Assembly: GCA_037349315.1 (NCBI GenBank)
Contig: JBAIAC010000033.1
Coordinates: 13,968,001-14,032,000, forward strand
Length of the DNA stretch: 64,000 nucleotides
From: Chelydra serpentina
Taxonomy: Eukaryota > Chordata > Testudines > Chelydridae
Direction of reading: 5' to 3'
The position numbers were made by a program, and so were the translations under genes. The notes beneath the pieces are model-generated. The model had not been told where the DNA came from and did not search any database. It worked only from the letters and a program-made list of their open reading frames with translations. Positions within the stretch are counted from its first letter, which is position 1. Every line of letters starts with the position of its first letter. Shown here piece after piece: positions 1 to 10,596 of the stretch.

Positions 1-648
1 TCCCTCGTCACGGATGTGTCAGCCCTAGGATGGGGTGCCCATCTCAGGGACATCCAGACGCAGGGTCTATGGGCCCTGTCCAAGCTCTCTCTCCATATCA
101 ACGTACGGGAGCTGATGGCGGTGCGTCTTGCGTGTCAAGCTTTTCAGGAGCGGTTGCATGGTCATTGTGTGGTGGTCCTCACAGACAACACCATGGCCAT
201 GTTCTACATCAACAAGGGAGGGGGGGCCCATTCCTCCCCCCTCTGTCGAGAGACCATTCGACTGTGGGAGTTCTGCATAGCCCACTCCATTCACCTGGTG
301 GCGTCTTTTCTCCCAGGGGGCCAGAACCCGTTGGCGGACCACCTCAGCAAGTCCTTCCAATCCCATGAGTGGTCACTCCGTCCTGATGTCATCTACTCCA
401 TCTTCCTAAAGTGGGGGTTTCCCCAGGTCGACCTGTTTGCCTCGTGCAGCAATCGGAAGTGCCCGGTGTTCTGCTGTCTCCAGGGCCGCTCCCTGGATTC
501 TCTCACAGACGCCTTCCTACTCCCGTGGATGAGCCGATTGTTTTACGCTTTCTTGCCGTTTCCCCTTGTACACAAGGTCCTGCTCAAGGTGCGCAGGGAC
601 AGAACACGGCTGATTCTGGTCAGCCCAGCTTGGCACAGGCAACATTGA
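1..648 (+). pseudogene. DIRS RNase H domain (3' part of the pol frame)
   Basis: This frame is open from the window edge to a stop at 648. It carries the DIRS RNase H fold, which would degrade template RNA during reverse transcription. All four acidic positions are visible: D in the opening TD-S-GWG block (codon 13-15), E in NVREL (109-111), D in LTDNT (184-186) and D in LADHLS (337-339). Downstream motifs VDLFAS and YAFLPFP, typical of the C-terminal tail of DIRS pol, are also present. The reverse transcriptase lies off the window to the left. The frame is intact here, but the adjacent recombinase frame is not, so it is treated as part of a dead element. Confidence 0.8.
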
Positions 649-799
649 TTCAGCACGCTGTTGGAGATCTCTATGGATGCTCCGGTTCTGCTGCCTCTTT
701 TTCCGGACCTGATCACTCAGGATCACGGCCACCTCTGTCACCCCGACCTACAATCCCTCCACCTCACGGCGTGGCTGCTGCATAGCTGACCACCCGGAG

Positions 800-1840
800 C
801 TCCTCTGTTCTCATTTGTTGCAGCAGGTTTTGTTGGGTAGCAGAAAACCTTCCACTCGGCCACATATCTGGCTAAATGGAAGCGATTCTCGTGCTGGTGC
901 ACTCACCGTGGCACGCCCCCGCCCCCCCTCCAAGTGTCCGTGCCTCTCATTTTGGACTATCTCCTGAACCTGAAACAGCAGGGCCTGGCGATATCCATCA
1001 GGGTTCACTTGGTGGCCATTTCGGCTTTCCATCCGGGAGCGAATGGCCTATCTGTCTTCGCCAACCCTGTGGTCGATAGGTTCCTTAAGGGCCTGGACCG
1101 TCTCTACCCGCAGGTGCGGCAGCCAGTCCCCCACGTGGGACCTTAACCTGGTCCTCTCCAGACTTATGGGGGCCCCGTTCGAGCCATTGGTCACCTGTTC
1201 CCTCCTATACTGCTCTTGGAAAACAGCTTTCCTTGTGGCTATCACGTCAGCAAGGCGTGTATCCAAGCTCAGGGTTCTTACCTCGGAACCACCATACACG
1301 ATCATCCATAAGGACAAGGTGCAACTACGACCTCACCTGGCCTTTCTTCCCAAGGTGGTATCGACCTTTCATATCAACCAGGACATTTTCCTCCCATTTT
1401 TTTTATCTAAAACTGCACGCTACTCGTCAGGAACAACAGCTACACTCCCTCGATCTTCGTAGGACCCTTTCCTTCTACATTGAGCGTACGAAGCCGTTCA
1501 GGAAGACGACCCAGCTCTTCGTCGCTGTGGTGGACCGGATGAAGGGCCTCCCAGTCTCCCCCCAGCGGATCTTCTCTTGGATCACTTCCTGTATCCATGC
1601 TTGCTATGATCTGGCCAGTGTTCTGATCCCACCCCTCACCACTCACTCTACAAGGGGTCAGGCTCGTCTACGGTGTTCCTGGCCCAGGTTCCAATCCAGG
1701 AGATCTGTAGAGATGCTACTTGGTCTTCAGTACATACTTTTGCCTCTCATTATGCCATCGTCCAGCAAGCCAGAGACGATGCAGCATTTGGAAGAGCAAT
1801 CCTACAATCTACGGTACTTCACTCTGACCCCACCGCCTAG
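800..1840 (+). pseudogene. DIRS tyrosine recombinase, frameshifted
   Basis: This encodes fragments of a phage-integrase-like YR that would join the circular DIRS DNA to the genome. The fragments alternate between frames: ILDYLLNLKQQGLA (around 947-990), then AITSARRVSKL with the first catalytic Arg (about 1235-1270), then PPYTIIHKDKVQLR (about 1290-1330), then HSTRGQA with the HxxR box (about 1645). The catalytic Tyr lies in FASHYAIVQQA (about 1739-1770), in yet another frame, and the reading ends at TAG 1838-1840. At least two or three frameshifts are needed to follow it, so it is not functional as it stands. Confidence 0.8.
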
Positions 1841-1903
1841 GTAAGGCTTGAGAGTCACCTAATTGGAATCGATATGAGCAAGCACTTGAAGAAGAAAAGA
1901 TGT

Positions 1904-2195
1904 TTACTCACCTTTGTAACTGTTGTTCTTCGAGATGTGTTGCTCATATCCATTCCAAACCCGCCCTCCTTCCCCTCTGTCGGAGTAGCCAGCAAGAAGG
2001 AACTGAGAGGGCGCTGGGTTGGCTTGGGTATGTATCCAGCGCCATAAAGGCGCCACTCCAGGGGGCTCCACAGCCGACCCACCGGTGTTGGTAGGGTAAA
2101 AATTCTCCGACGACTGTGCACGCAGCGTGCACACACCTAATTGGAATGGATATGAGCAACACATCTCGAAGAACAACAGTTATAAAGGTGAGTAA
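1904..2195. repeat. DIRS terminal inverted-repeat hairpin
   Basis: Arms at 1904-1957 and 2142-2195 are reverse complements over 54 bases with a single mismatch. They enclose about 184 bases. A degraded third copy of the arm motif lies just upstream (about 1858-1895). The arrangement matches the DIRS right inverted terminal repeat paired with an internal complementary region near the end of the recombinase frame. The near-perfect arms suggest a young insertion or recent correction between arms. Confidence 0.8.
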
Positions 2196-2196
2196 C

Positions 2197-3700
2197 TGTC
2201 TTTTCTATGATGTCACTTTTAAACAAGATTCTCTGAGGCATATGTTCAGTGGTGTTGCACTCTGAGGCATATGTTTGTGCTGTTTAATGCTTCAGCCAAG
2301 CACTGTAACCATTGTCTGGCATTATCCCAGAGCAACAATGCTCTTTACTGTTGAATTGTTTAATTGAACAACAGCAGACACAAAAGCCAAACCAAATATT
2401 TATTTGCTTGGGTTTTCTTTCCCCTGTTTGGAATATATGAGGTGGTAAACATTTAGCACTGAATTTGCTCTGATGTAAGTGACACTGGGTGCAATCTAGT
2501 AGTCCTTATGAAAGTAAACTCCCTTTGACGTCGATGTGAAAAATGCTGGAGTAAGACCTTAATTTTTAGAGTTGCAGTAGATAAATTGTGTGGCTTATTT
2601 ATCCTTTCATTTATAAACAATTAAGGATCTATTTTTAATAGACTAAGATTATCTTAATATATTAATCAAATTACAACAGAAAAACCCTGGAGATTAAAGA
2701 AGTGCTTTATTTATTTATTTATTTTTAAAAGCAACACTTTTTATTTGCCTTCAGGCAAAAAGACTAATGTAGTAATAAGTGAACCTGTTTTCATCTTGAT
2801 TATTTAATTAGAACATTTCCTATAACTTCAGTCATTTTGGAATCTGTTCTGTCCCTGATGAATGAGAGTAACTTCCATTAATGTTAATGAGAATTGTACA
2901 TGCGCGTTGCAGGGAGAATTAGACTGCTGTATGGGCTAATTACCTTTTATTGTCCTGCATGCTGATTTGTTGGAAGGAGTTTAAAGAAGCATTTAAAATT
3001 TATTTTAAAATGCCTGGCATACAGGAAGCTCATTTTAGACATTTAGGAGGTTGGAGGTGGAAGATTTACACTGAAGTACTGTATGTTGGTCTTTGCACAT
3101 TTGCTCAAAAAAGGGGAAAATGTAAACAAGTTAAATGTACCTATCAGACATTATGGAATCATTTTATAAACAGAATAGATCACTCTGAAGTGTTTATACT
3201 TATGCTGAATTCCTCAAGGTATGATGTTATAAGTAACAACCAGCCTCGGGAGACTGAATGCAATCAGTTTTACAGGCATACACCTTGTGGAGTGCTTAAG
3301 TAAACCACATGTGTTGAACAATGTTTGTTTTGCAGATGTTCATTTAGTATCTGTGTATTCTTACTGTTTCAGGTTCCCCACCTTAACTTATCCATGCTAA
3401 TAAAATTTTGGCAGCAGCTATGATTGCCATATCATGTGGATCTTTGCTTGCTAAATGTAAGTGTCTAGTGTCTGCAAGCATAAAAAAAAATGAAACAAAC
3501 CCATGACTTCAAGAGCAATTAATAGGAGTGCTTGACATGTCTTTCTTGCTGATGTACCAAATGGAAATATGCTATTGTGAGAAGATATTGTTCCCAAACT
3601 GCTCTCTGATATAGTCCACATACTGTGCAGAATCCAAACTCATCCCCTTCTTGGGGTTTGACTTATTAACAGCTATGCAACAATATGTTCAGCTTAAACA
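2197..3700. other. No recognised gene or element
   Basis: AT-rich non-coding sequence between two DIRS copies. A 117-codon open frame at 2950-3303 has no recognisable domain and no codon pattern that suggests a gene. A short stretch near 2488-2570 resembles an old amniote interspersed repeat, but too weakly to name. Confidence 0.5.
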
Positions 3701-4124
3701 TCTCTCAAGGGTTTGGCATCTCCCAAGGTACCTTCCTTAGGACAGTTCAGCCTACGTTCTTCGAGTGATGGTTTTTATTGGTGCTCCACTGTACATTTGG
3801 CAGTGTCCCCTGCACCTGTGATCAAAGATCTTCATCAGCAGTGCCTGTCGGACCTCACATGTGCACCTCCCCAGTCTTGCACCATGAGCGGGATGTATAT
3901 ATAGCACTGTGCGGTCTGAGCACCCCATAGTTCCTTCTCTACCGGGATGCAGTCTCCTACAGAGCCCGCTTCTCCTTCTTTGACTAGCTAGATAATGCCT
4001 TAGCTGTTAGTTTTTAGTGTAGTTCATAGTTACTTTGTTCTTTTCGTCCTCTCCCTTTAAAAAAAAATTGCTTTTTGTCTTCCTGTTAGTTTGTAGCTTA
4101 GGTTTCCATTTTCCTGATTCCCGC

Positions 4125-4248
4125 TAGGGTGACCAGATGTCCCGATTTTATAGGGACAGTCCCGATTTTTGCGTGTTTTTCTTATATAGGCTCCTATTAC
4201 CCCCCATCCCCTGTCCCAATTTTTCATACTTGCTGTCTGGTCACCCTA
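4125..4248. mobile_element. hAT MITE, 124 bp, with 8-bp TSD
   Basis: A short palindromic element with termini TAGGGTGACCAG and CTGGTCACCCTA. It is flanked by an exact 8-bp duplication, ATTCCCGC, at 4117-4124 and 4249-4256, which marks hAT-type insertion. It lies inside DIRS copy B and so is younger than that copy. A second member of the family is at 9885-10007. Confidence 0.93.
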
Positions 4249-5440
4249 ATTCCCGCCCTCCCTGACTGGGAAGATTTTCCCCTCACCCTTATGCCTGTAT
4301 CTCCCCGGTTTAAGAGTCGCATTTCCTGCTGGGACGCCTTTCCAGTAACTGATGGCCATCTGCAGTGCATTTGCTACCTGGGAGAGGGCCACATCCTGCA
4401 AAAGTGTGCTTATTGTCACAACCTGACTGCCACAGCCAGAAAAGGCTGGGACATTCGACCAAGACTTCTCCTGATGGAGAATTCGTTGCATCCAGTATCG
4501 GCCCCTGGCCCAGATACTTCCCCTGAGTGGCTATCACGCTTCACTAAGTTGTCCACCAACCCCCAGCGTCCATCCTGCCAACAGGCAGATGACAAATGCT
4601 GTGTTCCCACAAAGGACATGGAATTTTTAATTTCCCACCCCACCCCAAATTCTTTAGTTGTTAATGATGTGCACAAAAAGGGATGCCAATACCAACCTCC
4701 ATCCACCCCTCATGACAGAGACTGGAAACAATTGGACTTATCTGGATGACTAGCCTATTCATCCACTAGGCTCCAATTCTGAATATCCAATTATGAGGCT
4801 CATGGCTGAGTATAGCTACCTTAACTATTCTAAATTACAGGAACTCTGCCAAGACCTTCCTGATGACAAAAAAAGATCAACTCCATGCACTTGTATCCCA
4901 AGGTCACCTCTTGGCCCGTACAGCCTTACAAACCTCTTTGGACTCAGCCCATTCCATCGTGACTGCGGTAGTCATGAGAGGTGTGTCCTGGATGCACCTC
5001 TCTGGCCTTCCTCAGGAGGTACAAACCACCATTGAGGACCTACCCTTTGAGGGCCCCAAATTATTCAATGTACATATGGATGAATCCCTACACTCCCTTA
5101 AGGGCTCCCGAACAACTCTTCACTCTCTCGGCATTTACACGCCAGTGCCAAAGAGACATCTGGGGAAAATATCAACTTCCCCCACGATCCTGACCACCGC
5201 AGTACACTTCCCAGTGGCACTATGATATGAACGTCATCGACAGAAGCCCCCTATTAAACACAGACATACGACTCCTCAAGGAGCTACCTCTCACACACCT
5301 TCGACCAAACAGCAATTTTGAAGGTGTGGTCAAGGCCTCGAGAAGTCTCCCCCATTCCAGTCACATATCTGACATTCCACCAGTTTGGCAACTGCTTAGC
5401 CCCTTTCTTTCTTTCCATCATGATGGCTAATTCTCAGAGA
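4249..5440 (+). pseudogene. DIRS gag-like region, interrupted
   Basis: This corresponds to the gag/capsid-like first frame of DIRS elements. Recognisable blocks are VPTKDMEFLISHPTPNSLVV (about 4605-4665), STPHDRD (about 4707), SKLQEL and DLPDDKK (about 4825-4870), and a following helix-rich stretch (HALVSQGHLLARTALQ, then AVVMRGVSWMHLSGLP, about 4885-5015). The same blocks recur in the third copy near 52.7-55.4 kb, which confirms homology between the two. Stops and frame changes are frequent, and the 5' end is separated from the left repeat by the hAT MITE. Confidence 0.75.
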
Positions 5441-5479
5441 AGTGAGTTCTAGAGATCATCAAGGAAGGATACTCCACCC

Positions 5480-7160
5480 CTTTCCTATTTATCCTACCCT
5501 TCCTCCCCATCCCTTTTCAGGGACCCTTCTCACAAACCCATTCTATGAGAAGAAATAAATCACCTTCTGCAAGTGGGAGCCATAGAACTGGTCCCATCTC
5601 AGCAAGGAGGAAAGGGTTTTCACTCCCATTACTTTCTGGTCCAAAAGAAATCTGGCGGGTGGAGACTGATCCTGGACCTTCAAAATCAAAACAATTTTTT
5701 GTCAAACTGCAACACTTCAAGATGGTAACCTTCTCCAGTTTTATCCCAGCACTGGAACAGCGGGACTCCTTGGCCCTCGACTTCCAAGACACATATTTTC
5801 ATATCACAATACACCCTGCCCACAGATGGTTCCTCTGATTCATCATGGGGACCGATCACTATCAGTACAAAATACTGCCCTTCAGACTTTGTACAACCCC
5901 TTGGGTGTTCTCTAAAGTCCTCACGGTAGTGTCTGCCTATCTACGCAAAGAGAGCACTGTCATGTTTCCATACTTAGACGACTGTCTCCTCAAGGACCCA
6001 TCTGAAAACGACGCACTTCATGCCATCCAAATAATGATGCACCTTTTCTTGAGCTTCGGCCTTCACATAAACTTAGAGAAATCTGCACTGACTCCAGTGC
6101 AACACCTGGAGATTATTGGGGCACAACTGGATGCGATACAAGCCTGGTCTTCCTCCTACCTCACAGATTCTCGACTATAGTTGATTTTGTATCCATCGTG
6201 AGAACCTGCTCCCAGGTCTCAGCCAGGATATGTCTCCAACAACTCAGCCATATGGCAGCTGCCACATTCATGGTAAAGTACGGTCAGTTACACGTGCGAT
6301 GCCTTCAGGTGTGGCTGCGTACAGTCTATGTACTTCATAGGCACAGCCAACAGAAACTTTTATCCATGCCCATGAAGGTTAAGGACTCACTATTCTGGTG
6401 GACACAGCCCAAGAATGTCTGTGTCAGCGTTCCTTTCCTCCAACCAGTGCTGTCCATGAGTCTAACAATCGATGCCTTCTTAATCAGTTGGGGAGTGCAC
6501 CTTCACTCTCATGCAGTGTAGGGCAGATGGTCCTTAACCAAATCTAGCTTACACATCAACTGCCTCGAGCTACGAGAAGTTTTCAGTGCCTGCCGTCACT
6601 TTCTTTATTGATCACACGTCGTACCATCAGAGTCATGACAGACAATATTGACTGCATGTTCTACATCAACAGGCAAGGCAGAGTGACGTCCCACTCTATG
6701 CTCAGAGACACTAAAATTATGGAACTGGGGTATCCAGCACAGCATCACCATCTCAGCCGCATGCCTCCCCAGACACCAGAACACCACTGTGGACTCATTG
6801 AGCTAGAGATTCTCCCACAATCACTAGTGGGAATTAGACTCACAAGTCCTTCAGCACATCTTCAACCCCTGGGGATTCCCCACCATAGACCTCTTTGCCA
6901 CACTGGCGAATGCCTGCTGCCCTCAATTTTGTTCGAGAGCAGGACAGAGACATGGATCCCTGGGAGATGCATTTCTCATCACATCACGCTTCTATTCTAT
7001 GCCTTTCCTCCTTTCCCTCTTCTGTTCCGAGTACTCCACAAGATACAGGGGGACCGAGCCTGTATCATCCTTATAGCTCTGACATGGCCACAACAGATCT
7101 GGTACATTTACCTCATTTGCATGACAGTAAGCTCTCCGATCCCTCTCCGTCTGACTTAGC
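5480..7160 (+). pseudogene. DIRS reverse transcriptase and RNase H, interrupted
   Basis: Reverse transcriptase blocks run from about 5480. The segment 5845-6180 holds the palm, with YKILPF (about 5869), the catalytic FPYLDDCLL box (about 5968-5995) and FGLHINLEKS (about 6055-6085). The RNase H part follows: LTIDAFLISWGVH (about 6460-6500) carries its first Asp, and VMTDNIDCMFYINRQG (about 6630-6680) its third. The frame changes several times, including a stop at 6178-6180, so no full pol protein can be made. Order and motifs match copy A, which retains a cleaner RNase H. Confidence 0.8.
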
Positions 7161-7254
7161 GACTCCCTTCACAGGACATGGATCACATCCTCCATCCTAA
7201 TCCACAACTACTCCACCTGAAAGCATGGCTACTACATGGGTTTCTGGATTTGGA

Positions 7255-7455
7255 AATAATCTATTCATATAATATAATATAATTATTATAATAATAGTAA
7301 TCAAATAATATCATATAATAATCTATTCTATCCTTGAGGGGGCCATTTAGGGATCTGGGGCAAAAATCTGTCAGGGACAGTACTTGGTCCTGCTAGTGAA
7401 GGCAGGGGAGTGGACTCGATGACCTTTCAAGGTCCTTCCAGTTCTATGAGATAGG
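7255..7455 (+). repeat. AT-rich block and 5'-truncated tRNA-SINE fragment in DIRS copy B
   Basis: About 70 bases of AT-only sequence (7258-7326) precede a SINE body fragment (about 7334-7455). The fragment matches the middle and tail of the full SINE at 17588-17767: CTTGAGGGGGCCATTTAGGG, then TGGACTCGATGACC, then the TTCTATGA tail. The tRNA-like head with its A box is missing. The block separates the RNase H and recombinase regions of the host element. Confidence 0.75.
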
Positions 7456-7619
7456 CATATCTCCATATATTATAAATTATTTGAAGTGGTACTCTTGAGT
7501 AGCAGGGGTAATACAACTAGACACGTTTACCTGCACAAATGGATTAGATTCCAGTACTGGTGTGCCTCCAATCAGGTCAAGGCAATGAGTGCCCCTGCAC
7601 CACTGCTTATCCTGGAATG

Positions 7620-8450
7620 TATTTTACACCTTAAATGATTGGTGATATCCACAATCGCCATCCGTGTGCATCTGACAACCATCATGACCTTTCACTGCCA
7701 GATACACAGTCACTCCATTTTCACCCATCCGCTCATGAAACATTTCCTGAAAGACCTTCAAAATCTTTATTCTCCCATATGGAACCCAATCCCAGCTTGG
7801 GACCCTGGCCTCGTTCTATGCTCTTACTGGACCTCCATTTGAACCCATGGCAATGTGGTCCTACATTCATTTATCCATTAAAACAGTATTTCTTGTCGCT
7901 ATCACCTCTGCTCGATGAGTTGACAAAATTGGAGCTCTTTTGGCATACCCACCATATACAATTTTTCATAAAGGCAAGGTTACACTACATACCATAGACA
8001 TACCAAATTGCTACCCAAGGTACCAAACTTTTTCCATCCAGATCAACCTATTCACCTACTCTGCTTCTTTCCAAAGCCACACAGCAACCAACAGCAGGCA
8101 ACATTGCACATCCTAGATGTCAGATGAGCATTAGCTTTCTATCTGGACAGAACCAAACCTTTCCAAAAATCTCTACACTTAATTCCTCTCAATGACCAAA
8201 AGATCTAAAACCACAGCCATTTCTAAGCAATGCCTTTCCAAATGGATCTCGCAGTGTATGCATCTGTCCTACCAACTACACAACTGACAACCTCCTTTCT
8301 CAATAATGTCCCAATTGCTGACATTTGCAAAATGGCCACATGGATATCGACAGACATTTTTAGCTGTCACTACGCCATTGCTCAGGATGCTGCAGCTGGT
8401 ACTGTATTAGGACACGTTAAATGCTGCTCCAAAGCCCAGCCTTCCAACTA
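7620..8450 (+). pseudogene. DIRS tyrosine recombinase, decayed
   Basis: Blocks homologous to the copy A recombinase are visible. VAITSAR (about 7895-7917) holds the first catalytic Arg and is followed directly by a stop. PPYTIFHKGKV is at about 7950-7980. ADICKMATWISTDIFSCHYAIAQDA (about 8310-8395) contains the Tyr of the HYAI box. Several stops and frame changes separate them and no clear HxxR box could be read, so the enzyme is not functional. Confidence 0.7.
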
Positions 8451-8518
8451 GGGACACTGCTTTATACTTACCTACAGTGGATCACCCATAGGAACATAAT
8501 TTGAAGAAGAAGAGAGGA

Positions 8519-8798
8519 TTACTCACCCTGTGCAGTAACTGAGGTTCTTCGAGATGTTTCCCTATGGATGTTCCACTACCTGCCCTCCTCCCCTTTGCTT
8601 TGGAGCTGGACCATAAGCTCTGTGGTAGAGAAAGAACTGGGGGGTGGTTGGACTGCACAGCATTATAGTACATCATGCTCATGGCGCGAGATGGGGGAGG
8701 AGCATATGTGTGGTTTGATGGACACTGCTGATGAAGATCTCTGATTCCAGATGCAAGGGGCACCCATAAGAACCTCAGTTACTGCACAGGGTGAGTAA
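8519..8798. repeat. Right DIRS inverted repeat with perfect 31-bp arms
   Basis: The arms 8519-8549 and 8768-8798 are perfect reverse complements over 31 bases. As in copy A, one arm lies just after the recombinase frame and the other at the right end. The sequence between the arms (about 8600-8755) is complementary to the left terminal repeat at about 3797-3945. Confidence 0.8.
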
Positions 8799-8841
8799 CC
8801 CTCTCTTTTAGACTTTGTTCTATCTTAAACCACTCCGACTG

Positions 8842-8981
8842 GCAGTGGTGCTGGAATAATTTTTATAATGGGGGTGCTGAGAGCCATTGAACCAAACAGT
8901 AAACCCTGTGTATAATGGAAACCACTTCAAGCCAGCGGGTGCAGCAGCACGCCCAGCACCTCTAGTTCCAGCACATATACC
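8842..8981. mobile_element. Short MITE-like element
   Basis: A 140-bp stretch begins CAGTGGTGCTGGAA and ends TTCCAGCAC, which gives short inverted ends of hAT style. No clean target-site duplication was found, so the boundaries and class are tentative. Confidence 0.55.
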
Positions 8982-9884
8982 TACTGGGCACTGGTGTACA
9001 AATGGGTTAGTAAAAGGGAAAACATAAGAGCTGGGCAAATACTGCAATGAATTTTCAATGGGTATTCACTCAAATTTAAAAGTGACTTTGCTTCAACTGG
9101 ATTCAACCCTCTTGTGTTTATTTCAATAGGCACTGAAGTAATCAAGTTTCTTTCAAACCTGTCCATATAAAGCAAATTTTAAACCTGCACACTTGAGAAG
9201 GCATACCTAAAATGGTATGTTAAAGATTTATTTTATAGATATTACATATAAAAAGGTTGGGTTCAGTTTTTAAATATAGAGCAAGGATTTGACCTTTATT
9301 TTATATGAAGAATATAATTTGTCTTCCTCAAACTTACAGCACCTTACAGTGCACTTACAGTGAGGCATTTTCAACTAAATGTTAGTGTTTTAGTTAAAGT
9401 CAAATTTTTAAAAGTTAAAATTAAGAAATGGTTTCTCCACTATCCTTTAATTAAACAGGGTGCAATTTAATGCTGTGCAGGGAGCCTGCACAAACTCATT
9501 AAGGGCACAAATGGTGCTTACAGCCTTGTGTTTATCCCTCTGCATATGAATCTCATACAGAGAATAGAATGTTTTGCTCCTTCATGGGGAGAATGTTGGA
9601 TGTGGAAGGTTCCATGGCAGTTGGGAATGACAGTTGGAGAGAGGAGGAGGAGACCAAAGAAAAGGCAGTGACTTCAGGACCCCTTTCAGGAGGAATGAAT
9701 CAGACCAGGCAGGGCGGAAAGTTAGCAGGACATAATGTAAAGTGTTTAATGAGACTGTAGTTAAGGGGGCTATAAGGAAAAGATGGATGAGAAGAAACCA
9801 ACAGAATGAATCGGAGAATAAAAAGAGAGCACCAAGAGAAATGCACTGAGAAATCCACCTGTGAAGGTATATGTGAAGCTGAGT
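8982..9884. other. No recognised gene or element
   Basis: AT-rich sequence with no convincing reading frame. A 63-codon frame at 9569-9760 shows no family features. Confidence 0.5.
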
Positions 9885-10007
9885 TAGGGTGACCAGACAG
9901 CAAATGTGAAAAATCGGGATGGGGGAGGGGAGTAATAGGAGCCTATATAAGAAAAAGACCCAAAAATCGGGACTGTGCCTATAAAATCAGGACATCTGGT
10001 CACCCTA
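9885..10007. mobile_element. hAT MITE, 123 bp, with 8-bp TSD
   Basis: It has the same termini as the element at 4125-4248 (TAGGGTGACCAG and CTGGTCACCCTA), in the opposite orientation judged by internal sequence. An exact 8-bp duplication, AGCTGAGT, flanks it at 9877-9884 and 10008-10015. Confidence 0.93.
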
Positions 10008-10153
10008 AGCTGAGTGCTTCTTGTGGCACTGAGAGTACAAATGGATTAACTGACGTCTGAAGCCTGAGATTTGACTTGAGTTCAAAATATTCTCCTGTTT
10101 ACTCCTCCCCCGCAAATGAGTAACTCTAAGGGCCTGATTCTCCTTTCACTTTA

Positions 10154-10533
10154 GGTATGTCTACACTTACGGTGGCATGTAGAATACAGACACTGCATGC
10201 CCAGCTACCGTGGATATAAATAGCAGTGTTGATGGTGAGGCATGGCTTATGTGAGAAAAGTAGAGCAGGGTGCCCTGTGATATATACCCATCTAAACCCT
10301 GTGGTATATACCCTACATGGCTCTCTCTATACACCCAAGCAGTGCCTCTTCTCTCTAATGGCTATTTTTAGCAGTGTAGTGTATTGCTGCCTCTTGACTG
10401 CCAGAGCCTTGCCCTGCTGCATGTAGCTACACACTGCAGTGATAAGTGTGGATGCAGCCTGCCTTTCACTGTGGTGTGTAGCTATACATGTAGTTGCTGT
10501 ACTCTACATGTCACCATAAGTGTAGACATAGCC
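10154..10533. mobile_element. PIF/Harbinger MITE, 380 bp, TTA TSD
   Basis: Inverted ends GGTATGTCTACACTTA and TAAGTGTAGACATAGCC are flanked by TTA at 10151-10153 and 10534-10536, the target duplication of the PIF/Harbinger group. There is no coding capacity. The ends resemble those of the large Harbinger element at 14428-20634 (GTCTACAC core), so that family could have moved it. Confidence 0.85.
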
Positions 10534-10596
10534 TTACACTAGTGTAATTCCTGCTTTACATGAAAGTGAGAACAGAAATTGGGCTCCTTAAGCAAC

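Larger units (their letters stand above)
1..2196 (+). mobile_element. DIRS-type retrotransposon, 3' portion (copy A)
   Basis: This is a tyrosine-recombinase (YR) retrotransposon relic, cut off by the left window edge. In order it holds an RNase H domain (1-648), a YR region (about 800-1840) and a terminal inverted-repeat structure (1904-2195). The order RNase H, then recombinase, then inverted repeats is typical of the DIRS order, which integrates through a circular intermediate instead of using a DDE integrase. The recombinase frame is broken, so the copy is dead. It lies in sequence probably intergenic, upstream of the ZNF280-type gene. Confidence 0.85.
3700..8806 (+). mobile_element. DIRS-type retrotransposon, near full length, broken (copy B)
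   Basis: This copy has the full DIRS layout: left inverted terminal repeat (about 3750-3960), gag-like region (4249-5440), reverse transcriptase (about 5480-6180), RNase H (about 6460-7160), tyrosine recombinase (about 7620-8450) and right inverted repeat (8519-8798). The left repeat (about 3797-3945) is recognisably the reverse complement of about 8600-8755. Every coding region has stops or frameshifts. A hAT MITE (4125-4248) sits in the gag region and an AT-rich block with a SINE fragment (7255-7455) sits between RNase H and recombinase. The left end is approximate. Confidence 0.85.
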
